This document shows positions 1 to 11,845 of a stretch of DNA of 64,000 nucleotides, piece by piece. The notes under the pieces are model-generated. The model had not been told where the DNA came from and did no database searches. It saw nothing but the letters and a program-made list of their open reading frames with translations. The stretch comes from Meconema thalassinum. Its lineage: Eukaryota > Arthropoda > Insecta > Orthoptera > Tettigoniidae. The translations under genes and the position numbers were made by a program. Numbering within the stretch: the first letter of the stretch is position 1; every line of letters starts with the position of its first letter. Where the stretch lies: assembly GCA_946902985.2 (NCBI GenBank), contig OX336388.2, positions 1,696,475,978-1,696,539,977 of the forward strand, in the 5' to 3' direction.

Positions 1-3000
1 AGGTAACAGTAACTTCGATACTAATTATGACAGGTAACTGTAACTTCGTTTCTAATTATGACAAGTTACTTTAATTTCGATACTAAGTATGGCAGGTAAC
101 TGTAACTTCGTTACTAGTTATGACAAGTCCCTATAATTTCGATACAAATTATGGCAGGTAACTATAACTTCGATACTAATTATGTCAGGTAACAGTAACT
201 TCGATACTAATTATGTCAGGAAACTGTAACTTCGTTACTAATTATGACAAGTAGCTGTAATTTCGATACAAATTATGACAGGTAACTGTATCTTCGTTAC
301 TAATTATGACAAGTAACTGTAATTTCGATACAAATTATGGCAGGTAACAGTACCTTCGATACTAATTACGACAGGTAACTGTAACTTCGATACTAATTAT
401 GACAAGGAACTGTAATTTCGATACAAATTATGGCAGGTAACTGTAACTTTGATACTAATTATGACAGGTAACAGTAACTTCGATACTAATTATGACAAGT
501 AACTGTAACTTCGTTACTAATTATGACAAGTAACTCTAATTTTGATAAAAAATTATGGCAGGTAACTGTAACTTCGATACTAATTAATACAGGTAAAAGT
601 AACTTCGATACTAATTATGACAGGTTACTGTAACATCGTTACTAACTATGTCAAGTAACTGTAACTTCGCTACTAATTATGACAAGTAACTGTAACTTCG
701 ATACTTATTATGACAGGTAAGTGTAACTTCATTACTAATTATGACAAGAAACTGTAACTTCGATACTAATTATGACAGGTAACTGTAACTTCGATACTAA
801 TTATGACAAGTAACTGTAATTTCGATACAAATTTTGGAAGGTAACTGTAACTTCGATACTAATTATGACAGGTATCAGTAACTTCGATACTAATTATGAC
901 AAGTAACTGTAACTTCGATACTAATTTTGACAGGTAACTGTAATTTCGTTACTAATTATGACAAGTAACTGTAACTTTGATACTAATTATGACAGGTAAC
1001 AGTAACTTCGATACTGATTATGACAAGTAACAGTAACTTCGTTACTAATTATGACAAGAAAATGTAATTTTGATACAAATTATGGCAGGTAACTGTAACT
1101 TCGATACTAATTAATACAGGTAACAGTAACTTCGATACTAATTATGACAGGTTACTGTAACATCGTTACTAATTATGTCAAGTAACTCTAACTTCGATAG
1201 TAATTATAGCAAGTAACTGTAACTTCGATACTTATTATGACAGGTAACTGTAACTTCATTACTAATTATGACAAGAAACTGTAACTTCGATACTAATTAT
1301 GACAGGTAACAGTAACTTCGATACTGATTATGACAAGTAACAGTAACTTCGTTACTAATTATGACAAGTAAATGTAATTTCGATACAAATTATGGCAGGT
1401 AACTGTAACTTCGATACTAATTATGACAGGTTACAGTAACTTCGATACTAATTATGACAGAAAACAGTAACTTCGATACTAATTATGACAGGTAACAGTA
1501 ACTTCGATAATAATTATGGAAGGTAACTGTACCTTCGATACTAATTATGACAGTTAACTGTAACTTCGTTACTAATTATGACAAGTAACAGTAATTTCGA
1601 TACAAATTATGGCAGGTAACTGGAACTTCGATACTATTTATGACAGGTAACAGTAACTTCGATACTTATTTTGACAATAACTGTAACTTCGATAATAATT
1701 ATGACAGGTAACTGTAACTTCGTTACTAATTATGACAAGTAACTGTAATTTCGATACAAATTTTGGCAGGTAACTGTAACTTCGATACTAATTATGACAG
1801 GTAACAGTCACTTCGATACTAATTATGAGAAGTAACTGTAACTTCGATACTAATTACGACAGGTAACTGTAACTTCGTTACTAATTATGACAAATAACTG
1901 TAATTTCGATACAAATTATGGCAGGAAACTGTAACTTCGATACTAATCATGACAGGTAACAGTAAGTTCGATACTAATTATGACAAGTAACTATAACTTC
2001 GATACAAATTATGACAGGTAACTGTAACTTCGATACTAATTTTGACAAGTAACTTAAATTTCGATACTAGTAATGGCAGGTAACTGTAACTTCCTTACTA
2101 ATTATGACAAGTCCCTGTAATTTCGATACAAATTATGGCAGGTAACTGTAACTTCGATACTAATTATGTCAGGTAACAGTTACTTCGATACTAATTATGA
2201 CAGGAAACTGTAACATCGTTACTAATTATGACAAGTAACTGTAATATCGATACAAATTATGACAGTTAACTGTAACTTCGTTACTTATTATGACAAGTAA
2301 CTGTAATTTCGATACAAATTATGGCAGGTAACGGTACCTTCGATACTAATTATGACAGGTAACTGTAACTTCGATACTAATTATGACAAGGAACTCTAAT
2401 TTCGATACAAATTATGACAGGTAACGGTAACTTTGATACTAATTATGACAGGTAACTGTAATTACGATACTAATTATGACAAGTTACTGTAACTTCGATA
2501 CTAATTATGACAGGTAACTGTATCTTCGTCACTAATTATGACAAGTAACTGTAATTTCGTTACAAATTATGGCAGGTTATTGTAATTTCGATACTAATTA
2601 TGACAGGTCACAGTAACTTTGATGCTAATTATGACAAGTAACAGTAACTTCGATACTTATTATGACAAGTAACTGTAACTTCGATACTAATTATGACAGG
2701 TAACTGTAACTTCGTTACTAATTATGACAAGTAACTGTAATTTCGATACAAATTTTGGCAGGTAACTGTAACTTCGATACTGATTATGACAGGTAACAGT
2801 AACTTTGATACTAATTATGACAGCAAACATTAACTTCGTTACTAATTATGACAAGTAACTGTAATTTCGATAAAAATTATGACAGGTAACTGTAACTTCG
2901 TAACTAATTATGACATGTAACTGTAGTTCCGATTCAAATTATGGCAGGTAACAGTACCTTCGATACTAATTATGACAGGTAACTGTAACATCGATACTAA

Positions 3001-4913
3001 TTATGACAAGGAACTGTAATTTCGATACAAATTATGGCAGGTAACTGTATCTTCGATACAAATTATGACAGGTATCAGTAACTTCGATACTAATTATGAC
3101 AAGTAACTATAACTTCGAATCAAATTATTACAGGTAACTGTAACTTCGATACTAATTATGACAAGAAACTCTAACTTCGTTACTAATTATGACAAGTAAC
3201 AGTAATATTGATAAAAAATTATGGTAGGTAACTGTAACTTCAATACTAATTATGACAGGTAACAGTAACTTCGATACTAATTATGACAGGTAACTGTAAC
3301 TTCGTTACTATTTATGACAAGTCCCTGTAATTTCGTTACAAATTATGGCAGGTAACTGTTACTTCGTTACTAATTATGACAAGTAACTGTAATTTCGTTA
3401 CAAATTATGGCATGTAATTGTAATTTCGATACTAATTATGACAGGTAACAGTAACTTCGATACTAATTATGACAAGTAACAGTAACTTCGATACTTATTA
3501 TGACAAGTAACTGTAACTTCGATACTAATTATGACAGGTAACTGTAACTTCGTTACTAATTATGACAAGTAACTGTAATTTCGATACAAATTATGGAAGG
3601 TAACTGTAACTTCGATACTAATTATGACAGGTAACAGTAACTTCGATACCAATTATGACAAGTAACAATAACATCGATACAAATTATGACAGGTAACTGT
3701 AACTTCGATACTAATTATGACAAGAAACTCTAACTTCGTTACTAATTATGACAAGTAACAGTAATTTTGATAAAAAATTATGGTAGGTAACTGTAACTTC
3801 AATACGTATTATGACAGGTAACAGTAACTTCGATACTAATTATGACAGGTAACTGTAACTTCGATACTTATTCTGACAGGTAACTGTAACTTCATTCCTA
3901 TTTATGACAAGTAACTGTAATTTCGATACAAATTATGGCAGGTAACAGTACCTTCGATACTAATTATGACAAGTAACTGTAACTTCGTTACAAATTATGA
4001 CAAGTAACTGTAACTTAGATACTAATTATGACAGGTAACTGTAACTTCGTTACTAATTATGACAAGTAACTGTAATTTCGATACAAATTTTGGCAGGTAA
4101 CTGTAACTTCGTTACTAATTATGACAAGTCCCTGTAATTTCGATACTAAGTATGGCAAGTAACTGTAACTTCGATACTAATTATGACAGGTAACTGTAAC
4201 TTCGATACTAATTATGACAAGTAACTGTAATTTCGATACTAATTATGACAAGAAACTGTAACTTCGATACTAATTATGACAGGTAACTGTAACATCGTCA
4301 CTAATTATGACAAGTAACTGTAATTTCGTTACAAATTATGGCAGGTAATTGTAATTTCGATACTAATTATGACAGGTAACAGTAACTTTGATGCTAATTA
4401 TGACAAGTAACAGTAACTTCGATACTTATTATGACAAGTAACTGTAACTTCGATACTAATTATGACAGGTAACTGTAACTTCGTTACTAATTATGACAAG
4501 TAACTGTAATTTCGATACAAATTATGACAGGTAACTGTAACATCGTAACTAATTATGACAAGTAACTGTAGTTCCGATTCAAATTATGGCAGGTAACAGT
4601 ACCTTCGATACTAATAATGACAGGTAACTGTAACTTCGATACTAATTATGACAAGGAACTGTAATTTCGATACAAATTATGGCAGGTAACTGTATCTTCG
4701 ATACAAATTATGACAGGTATCAGTAACTTCGATACTAATTATGACAAGTAACAATAACTTCGAATCAAATTATTACAGGTAACTGTAACTTCGATACTAA
4801 TTATGACAAGAAACTCTAACTTCGTTACTAATTATGACAAGTAACAGTAATATTGATAAAAAATTATGGTAGGTAACTGTAACTTCAATACTAATTATGA
4901 CAGGTAACAGTAA
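1..4913. repeat. 31-bp satellite array, left block
   Basis: This is a continuous tandem array of a 31-bp monomer; a consensus-like copy is at 373-403. The most constant part is TTCGATACTAATTATGAC, preceded by two overlapping GTAAC words. Monomers differ by recurring linked variants: TTCGTTAC in place of TTCGATAC, and a B type with TTTCGATACAAATTATGG. They recur in a loose five-monomer order of about 155 bp. Every frame has stops (TAA in each monomer, and 31 is not a multiple of three), so no gene is possible. The block ends exactly at a retroelement insertion. Genomic role is inferred as heterochromatin; nothing shows transcription. Confidence 0.97.
4902..4913. repeat. Target-site duplication, left copy (insertion 1)
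   Basis: AGGTAACAGTAA here is repeated exactly at 7628-7639 on the other side of the retroelement. Paralogous satellite units without the insertion (for example around 12090-12160 and 13860-13930) carry this 12-mer once in the same context. It is therefore a real duplication made on insertion and not just the next monomer. Confidence 0.85.
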
Positions 4914-5582
4914 TTCATAATGTTGAATTTTGGGCTTATGCCGTGTTTTATTATATTGCAATTCGACGCGTTTCGAAAGAAACCATGTCTTTCATCGTCA
5001 GGAATAATCTGGAATACGACAATGTTGCTAAGAGAAAGCAACGAAGAACATATAGAAGGTGCCCAAAGATGGACGCCATTATAGCCCCATGTTAGGGACA
5101 ACGGAAAGCAGCAGTGAATTACTTTCTCTGGGTTCTGATAATAGGTAGCCAGGATTCACTGAGATTGTAGCCGGTGTCGCGGTTGAAATTATCTGGGTGT
5201 TTACGTATTTCAACCGCCTCCCTGATGATTCTGGGACGATATTGCTTTATACGGGCAAGAACATCCACCCCTTGGAACATGACATCATGGCCAGGTGTTA
5301 AAGCATGATCGGCAACAGCTGATTTATCAGGTTGAATGAGCCTGATACATCTATTATGTTCCTTAATGCGAGTGCATATTGTTCTCGAAGTCTGCCCGAT
5401 GTAAACCTTGCCACAAGTACAGGGAACTCTGTAGATACCCTGTTGTTGCAATTTAGGCAAACTGTCCTTAGTTGGTCGCAGGAGTTGCCTAATCTTAACA
5501 GAAGTTCCAAATACAGTCCGTATGTTGTATCGACGTAGGATTTTAGCAATACGATCCGTTGTGTTATGTATGTACGGAAGGT
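4914..5582 (-). repeat. Left arm of 669-bp inverted repeat
   Basis: This is the reverse complement of 6925-7593, covering the GIY-YIG coding end, the 3' UTR and the hammerhead-like tail. Only scattered substitutions separate the arms, for example near the stop codon and in the UTR around 5080-5135. The arms are therefore young. A transcript across the locus could fold into a long hairpin. Confidence 0.92.
4951..5016 (-). ncRNA. Hammerhead-ribozyme-like motif, minus copy of PLE family 1
   Basis: On the minus strand the core CTGACGA lies at 5001-4995. It is followed by one extra T, a 5-bp stem II (GAAAG/CTTTC) with a 9-nt loop, then GAAA and a two-base-pair stem III written ACGCGT, with C17 at 4965. 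Stem I pairs ATTC (5005-5002) with GAAT (4964-4961), and an outer TATT/AATA helix follows an internal loop. Minimal type I hammerheads with very short stem III are known from PLE tails. The predicted cut is between 4965 and 4964. The extra base between A9 and stem II is unusual; a similar extra core base is known in a viroid hammerhead. Confidence 0.75.
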
Positions 5583-6930
5583 AAGCAGTTCCTCTTACAT
5601 CTCTTTTCTCAACTGACGTCCTATTATTATTTGTTGGTTTCAGAACCGTAGAAATCAAAGCCTTGCTATAACCGTTGCTCTCAAAGGTGGTTCGCAGGGT
5701 GTTAATTTCTTCTTGTAAAGAAGACACTTCACAAATCCTCCTAGCCCTGGTAGTTAGAGTTGTAAGGATACCATGTTTCTGGGCAGGGTGATGGTGAGAA
5801 CTTGCGTGGAGATATCTATTGGTGTGTGTTGGCTTACGAAAAACGCTGTGTCCTAAAGATCCATCCTCTTTCTTGGTGACGAGAACATCTAAAAAAGGTA
5901 TTTTGCCGTCAGATTCCTTTTCCATGGTGAAACAAATAGAAGGGTGCTGGAGATTAAGGTGATCCAGGAAATGGCTAAGATTTTCCTCACCTTCCGTCCA
6001 AACAACGAACGTGTCATCCACATAACGCCACCAGATCTTCGGTTTGAAAGGAGCCGACGACAAAGCTTTCTCTTCAAAGTTCTCCATGAAGAAATTAGCC
6101 ACAACAGGAGAGAGAGGACTACCCATGGCCACACCATCAGTCTGCTCATAAAAATTCCCATTCCATAGAAAGTAGGAGGAGGTCATGCAGTGATAAAAAA
6201 GTCTTGTGATGTCTTCAGGAAAAAGGCCATTAATGAGAGACATAACACCATCAATAGGTACTCTCGTAAACAGAGACACCACGTCGAGACTCACTAGAAT
6301 ATCACCCGGCTGAAGTGTTATAGCTTTTAACTTTTCCACGAAGTGTGTGGAATCCTTAATGTACGAAGGCGTGTTACCCAGAAGCGGCTGAAGTAGTCTA
6401 CCTAAGTATTTGGAAAGGGCATATGTAGGAGAACCAATCGTACTAACAATGGGTCTAAGAGGAACATCGTCCTTATGTATTTTAGGAAGACCATAGAGTC
6501 TCGGAGGAATAGCATCCCCTGGAAGGAGAGTCTTCGCTGCATCCGCTGGAATAGATGATTGCTTGATCAATTTGACGGTGACATTTGAGTAGCGAGTAGT
6601 AGGATCACGACTATTAATCCTATATACAGGATCTGATAACAAAGACGAGATCTTGGAATCATAATCAACCTTATCCAATACCACTGTCGCATTACCCTTG
6701 TCAGCGGGGAGAACGATAATATCAGAATTGTCCCTTAGATCTTTAAGTGCCCGGCTTTCACCTTGTTTTAAGTTGGTGTTAGGTGGCTTAGCTGTCTTGA
6801 GAACTCGGGAACATTCTTGCCTGGCTTCCTCGGCCTCTTCAGGTGTGAGGTGATGTACTGAGGATTCTACGGATGTAATAAGTTCTTCAATAGGAATTCT
6901 TCTAGGCGCTACAGCAAAATTGAGACCTTC
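5119..6930 (-). pseudogene. PLE family 1 reverse transcriptase/GIY-YIG endonuclease, 5'-truncated
   Basis: An open frame of about 600 codons runs from the inversion joint to a TAA near 5119. It lacks the N-terminal ~180 residues seen in family 2, and the first few codons at the joint are antisense sequence of the neighbouring copy, so there is no genuine start. In order it has a DKG motif (near residue 83), YGLPKIHK (near 152), RT motif A with LDVVSLF (D222), motif B TDGVAMGSPLSP, the catalytic YVDD (309-312), a thumb region, and a C-terminal GIY-YIG nuclease (GIY 504-506, YIG 516-518). A CxC lies between GIY and YIG and downstream histidines fit the CCHH finger of Penelope-type enzymes. The role would be target nicking and target-primed reverse transcription. 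The frame is undamaged, but the missing N-terminus makes this copy non-autonomous. Confidence 0.93.
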
Positions 6931-7388
6931 CGTACATACATAACACAACGGATCGTATTGCTAAAATCCTACGTCGATACAACATACGGACTGTATTTGG
7001 AACTTCTGTTAAGATTAGGCAACTCCTGCGACCAACTAAGGACAGTTTGCCTAAATTGCAACAACAGGGTATCTACAGAGTTCCCTGTACTTGTGGCAAG
7101 GTTTACATCGGGCAGACTTCGAGAACAATATGCACTCGCATTAAGGAACATAATAGATGTATCAGGCTCATTCAACCTGATAAATCAGCTGTTGCCGATC
7201 ATGCTTTAACACCTGGCCATGATGTCATGTTCCAAGGGGTGGATGTTCTTGCCCGTATAAAGCAATATCGTCCCAGAATCATCAGGGAGGCGGTTGAAAT
7301 ACGTAAACACCCAGATAATTTCAACCGCGACACCGGCTACAATCTCAGTGAATCCTGGCTACCTATTATCAGAACCCTGAGAAAGTAA
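6928..7388 (+). pseudogene. PLE family 1 GIY-YIG endonuclease fragment
   Basis: The frame is open from the inversion joint to a TAA at 7386-7388 and encodes about 150 residues of the C-terminal nuclease. It begins LPYIHNTTDRIAKIL and includes the GIY motif, a CxC, YIG, the TRIKEH arginine, the REAVEI glutamate and the NFNRDTG asparagine. All reverse transcriptase motifs are absent. It has no start codon of its own, so it is a 5'-truncated remnant of the second cDNA end and not a functional gene. It differs from the minus-strand copy by very few codons (for example L for Q near the C-terminus). Confidence 0.9.
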
Positions 7389-7490
7389 TTCACTGCTGCT
7401 TTCCGTTGTCCCTAACATGGGGCTATAATAGCGTCCATCATTGGGCACCTTCTATATGTTCTTCGTTGCTTTCTCTTAGCAACATTGTCG

Positions 7491-7553
7491 TATTCCAGAT
7501 TATTCCTGACGATGAAAGACATGGTTTCTTTCGAAACGCGTCGAATTGCAATA
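7491..7553 (+). ncRNA. Hammerhead-ribozyme-like motif, plus copy of PLE family 1
   Basis: The core CTGACGA is at 7506-7512 and an extra T at 7513. Stem II is GAAAG 7514-7518 with CTTTC 7528-7532 around a 9-nt loop; GAA is at 7533-7535. Stem III is A7536-C7537 paired with G7540-T7541 around a two-base loop, and C17 is 7542. Stem I is ATTC 7502-7505 with GAAT 7543-7546, then an internal loop, then TATT 7491-7494 with AATA 7550-7553. The predicted cut follows 7542. The fold matches the minimal hammerheads known in PLE pseudo-LTRs. An AATAAA polyadenylation-like hexamer overlaps just downstream at 7555-7560. Confidence 0.77.
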
Positions 7554-7561
7554 TAATAAAA

Positions 7562-7610
7562 CACGGCATAAGCCCAAAATTCAACATTATGAATAATAAC
7601 ACGGGCCGTG
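7562..7610 (+). other. Conserved tail stem CACGGC/GCCGTG (family 1)
   Basis: CACGGC at 7562-7567 can pair with GCCGTG at 7605-7610. The same two hexamers occur at the same places in family 2 (55346-55351 and 55391-55396) although the sequence between them has diverged. This suggests a conserved RNA structure near the element end. The left-hand tail of the insertion stops before the second hexamer. Confidence 0.5.
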
Positions 7611-7627
7611 AAAGTCTAAATGACAAT
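7594..7627 (+). other. 34-bp right-end-only terminal extension (family 1)
   Basis: The left tail ends (in sense orientation) at ...CATTATGAA, while the right tail continues 34 bp to the target duplication. Read from the ATG at 7590, the extension encodes MNNNTGRESLND, matching the start of the family 2 ORF (MNYLYNNPGRESLN). It therefore looks like the first bases of a following unit. A one-sided extension of about 34 bp is known for Drosophila virilis Penelope. Confidence 0.7.
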
Positions 7628-7639
7628 AGGTAACAGTAA
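7628..7639. repeat. Target-site duplication, right copy (insertion 1)
   Basis: AGGTAACAGTAA is an exact repeat of 4902-4913. Satellite sequence resumes here in the phase predicted from unoccupied paralogous units. Confidence 0.85.
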
Positions 7640-10600
7640 CTTCGATACTAATTATGACAGGTAACTGTAACTTCGTTACTATTTATGACAAGTCCCTGTA
7701 ATTTCGTTACAAATTATGGCAGGTAACTGTAACTTCGTTACTAATTATGACAAGTAACTGTAATTTCGTTACAAATTATGGCATGTAATTGTAATTTCGA
7801 TACTAATTATGACAGAGAACAGTAACTTCGATACTAATTATGACAAGTAACAGTAACTTCGATACTTATTAGGACAAGTAACTGTAACTTCGATACTAAT
7901 TATGACAGGTAACTGTAACTTCGTTACTAAATATGACAAGGAACTGTAATTTCGATACAAATTATGGCAGGTAACTGTAACTTCGATACTTATTATGACA
8001 GGTAACAGTAACATCGATACTTATTATGGCAGGTAACAGTACCTTCGATACTAATTATGACAGGTAACTGTAACTTCGATACTAATTATGACAAGGAACT
8101 GTAATTTCGATACAAATTATGGCAGGAAACTGTAACTTCGATACTAATTATGACAGGTAACAGTAACTTCGATACTTATTATGACAAGTAACTGTAACTT
8201 CGATACTAATTAAGACAGGTAACTGTAACTTCGATACTAATTATGACAAGTAACTGTAACTTCGATACTAATTGTGACAAGTAACTGTAACTTCGATACT
8301 AATTATGACGGGTAACAGTAACTTCGATATTCATTATGACAAGTAACAGTAACATCGATACTAATTATGACAAGTAACTGTAATTTCGATACAAATTTTG
8401 GCAGGTAACGGTAACTTCGATACTAATTATGACAGGTAACAGTAACTTCGATACTTATTATGACAAGTAACTGTAACTTCGATACTAATTATGACAGATA
8501 ACTGTAACTTCGTTACAAATTATGACAAGTAACTGTAATTTCGATACAAATTATGGCAGGTAACTCTAACTTCGATACTAATTATGACAGGTAACAGTAA
8601 CTTCGATACTAATTATGGCAGGTAACTGTAACTTCGATACTAACTATGACAGGTAACAGTAACTTCGATACTAATTATGACAAGAAACTCTAACTTCGTT
8701 ACTAATTATGACAAGTAACAGTAATTTTGATAAAGAATTAAGGTAGGTAACTGTAACTTCAATACTAATTATGACAGGTAACAGTAACTTCTATACTAAT
8801 TATGACAGGTAACTGTAACTTCGTTACTAATTATGACAAGTCCCTGTAATTTCGATACAAATTATGGCAGGTAACTGTAACTCTGATACCAATTATGACA
8901 GGTAACAGGAACTTCGATACTAAATATGACAGGTAACTGTAACTTCGTTACTAATTAGGACAAGTAACTCTAATTTTGATTAAAAAAAATGGCAGGTAAC
9001 GGTAACATCGATACTATTTAATACAGGTAACAGTAACTTCGATACTAATTATGACAGGTAACTGTAATTTCGATACAAATTATGGCAGGTAACTGTAACT
9101 TCGATACTAATTATGACAGGTAACAGTAACTTCGATACTAATTATGACAAGTAACTATAACTTCGATACAAATTATGACAGGTAACAGTAACTTCGATAC
9201 TAATTATGACAAGAAACTCTAACTTCGTTACTAATTATGACAAGTAACAGTAATTTTGATAAAAAATTATGGTAGGTAACTGTAACTTCAATACGTATTA
9301 TGACAGGTAACAATAACTTCGATACTAATTATGACAGGTAATTGTAACTTCTTTACTAATTATGACAAGTAACTTTAATTTCGATACTAATTATGGCAGG
9401 TAACTGTAACTTCGTTACTAATTATGACAAGTCCCTGTAATTTCGATACAAATTATGGCAGGTAACTGTAACTTCGTTACTAATTATGACAAGTCCCTGT
9501 AATTTCGATACAAATTATGGCAGGTAACTGTCACTTCGATACTAATTATGTCAGATAACAGTAACTTCGATACTAATTAATACAGGTAACAGTAACTTCG
9601 ATATTTATTATGACAGGTTACTGTAACATCGTTACTAATTATGACAAGTAAATGTAATTTCGATACAAATTATGGCAGGTAACTGTATTTTCGATACTAA
9701 TTATGACAGGTAACAGTAACTTCGATACTAATTATGACAAGTAACAGTAACTTCGTTACTAATTATGACAAGTAACTGTAATTTCGATACAAATTATGGC
9801 AGGTAACTGTAACTTCGATACTAATTATGACAGGTAACAGTAACTTCGATACTAATTATGACAGAAAACAGTAACTTCGATACTAATTATGACTGGTAAC
9901 AGTAACTTCGATAATAATTATGGCAGGTAACTGTATCTTCGATATTAATTATGACAGTTAACTGTAACTTCGTTACTAATTATTACAAGTAACTGTAATT
10001 TCGATACAAATTATGGCAGGTAACTGTAACTTCGATACTAATTATGGCAGGTAACAGTAACTTCGATACTAATTATGACAAATAACTGTAACTTCGATAC
10101 TATTTATGACAGCTAACTGTAACTTCGTTACTAATTATGACAAGTAACTGTAATTTCGAAACAAATTATGGCAGGTAATTGTAATTTCGATAATAATTAT
10201 GACAGGTAAAAGTAACTTCGATACTAATTATGACAAGTAACTGTAACTTCGATACTAATTATGACAGGTAACTGTAACTTCGTTACTAATTATGACAAGT
10301 AACTGTAATTTCGATACAAATTATGGCAGGTAACTATAACTTCGATACTAATTATGTCAGGTAACAGTAACTTCGATACTAATTATGACAGGAAACTGTA
10401 ACTTCGTTACTAATTATGACAAGTAGCTGTAATTTCGATACAAATTATGACAGGTAACTGTATCTTCGTTACTAATTATGACAAGTAACTCTAATTTTGA
10501 TAAAAAATTATGGCAGGTAACTGTAACTTCGATACTAATTATGACAGTTAACAGTAACTTCGATACCAATTATGACAAGTAACAATAACATCGATACAAA

Positions 10601-11845
10601 TTATGACAGGTAACTGTAACTTCAATACTAATTATGACAGGCAACAGTAACTTCGATACTAATTATGAGAGGTAACTGTAACTTCGTTATTAATTATGAC
10701 AAGTTACTTTAATTTCGATACTAAGTATGGCAGGTAACTGTAACTTCGTTACTAGTTATGACAAGTCCCTATAATTTCGATACAAATTATGGCAGGTAAC
10801 TATAACTTCGATACTAATTATGTCAGGTAACAGTAACTTCGATACTAATTATGACAGGAAACTGTAACTTCGTTACTAATTATGACAAGTAGCTGTAATT
10901 TCGATACAAATTATGACAGGTAACTGTATCTTCGTTACTAATTATGACAAGTAACTGTAATTTCGATACAAATTATGGCAGGTAACACTACCTTGGATAC
11001 TAATTATGACAGGTAACTGTAACTTCGATACTAATTATGACAAGGAACTGTAATTTCGATACAAATTATGGCAGGTAACTGTAACTTTGATAATAATTAT
11101 GACAGGTAACAGTAACTTCGATACTAATTATGACAAGTAACTGTAACTTCGTTACTAATTATGACAAGTAACTCTAATTTTGATAAAAAATTATGGCAGG
11201 TAACTGTAACTTCGATACTAATTAATACAGGTAAAAGTAACTTCGATACTAATTATGACAGGTTACTGTAACATCGTTACTAACTATGTCAAGTAACTGT
11301 AACTTCGATACTAATTATGACAAGTAACTGTAACTTCGATACTTATTATGACAGGTAAGTGTAACTTCATTACTAATTATGACAAGAAACTGTAACTTCG
11401 ATACTAATTATGACAGGTAACTGTAACTTCGATACAAATTATGACAAGTAACTGTAATTTCGATACAAATTTTGGAAGGTAACTGTAACTTCGATACTAA
11501 TTATGACAGGTATCAGTAACTTCGATACTAATTATGACAAGTAACTGTAACTTCGATACTAATTTTGACAGGTAACTGTAATTTCGTTACTAATTATGAC
11601 AAATAACTGTAATTTCGATACAAATTATGGCAGGTAACTCTAACTTCGATACTAATTAATACAGGTAACAGTAACTTCGATACTAATTATGACAGTTTAC
11701 TGTAACATCATTACTAATTATGTCAAGTAACTCTAACTTCGATAGTTATTATGACAAGTAACTGTAACTTCGATACTTATTATGACTGGTAACTGTAACT
11801 TCATTACTAATTATGACAAGAAACTGTAACTTCGATACTAATTAT
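7628..11845. repeat. Higher-order unit segment homologous to 13867-18086
   Basis: At an offset of about 6,240 bp this 4.2-kb stretch lines up monomer for monomer with 13867-18086, sharing rare variants such as the TTCATT monomer (about 8326 and 14565). At 11845 the match jumps to sequence resembling 20105 onward. The unit here is therefore a long unit that has lost about 2 kb inside. Confidence 0.7.

Larger units (their letters stand above)
6925..7593 (+). repeat. Right arm of 669-bp inverted repeat
   Basis: This mirrors 4914-5582. The arm begins inside the codons for the LPYIHNTT segment that precedes the nuclease domain and ends in the element tail. The right-hand copy then continues 34 bp further than the left one. 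Confidence 0.92.
4914..7627. mobile_element. Composite Penelope-like element insertion 1 (family 1, inverted pair)
   Basis: A single 2.7-kb insertion contains two copies of one PLE family joined 5'-to-5'. The minus-strand copy (4914 to about 6924) keeps most of the reverse transcriptase and the GIY-YIG domain. The plus-strand copy (6925-7627) keeps only the GIY-YIG part and the 3' tail. Arms 4914-5582 and 6925-7593 are both 669 bp, differ at only a few positions and enclose a 1,342-bp spacer. The inner joint has AGGT-type microhomology. A 12-bp target duplication flanks the whole, so this is one integration event, with both outer ends being element 3' tails. Confidence 0.9.
3311..7681. repeat. 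Higher-order satellite unit interrupted by PLE insertion 1
   Basis: This interval is bounded by two occurrences of the array marker TTTATGACAAGTCCCTG (at 3311 and 7682). The same marker recurs at 12152, 13921, 20408, 23663, 30150, 33405, 36910, 37593, 43148, 46438 and 62444. Without the 2.7-kb insertion and its target duplication the unit would be about 1.65 kb, one of the short truncated unit classes. The marker spacing shows that the array is built from a few unit sizes and is not a uniform ladder. Confidence 0.7.

Noticed and set aside
373..403. CENP-B box in the satellite monomer
   Set aside because: TTCG is present but the required A and CGGG at the set spacing are not (GACGGG occurs only in rare monomers at the wrong distance).
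1..4913. CRISPR-like array of short regular repeats
   Set aside because: There are no unique spacers; the whole 31 bp repeats, the array spans more than 50 kb and the associated elements are eukaryotic.
1..4913. Telomeric repeat array
   Set aside because: The 31-bp unit is not a G-rich telomere-type repeat, and the array is interrupted by internal insertions on both sides.
4895..5101. Short minus-strand open frame in the PLE family 1 tail, with plus-strand counterparts near 7406
   Set aside because: It lies over the 3' UTR and hammerhead-like motif and runs into satellite; no protein similarity and no proper start context.
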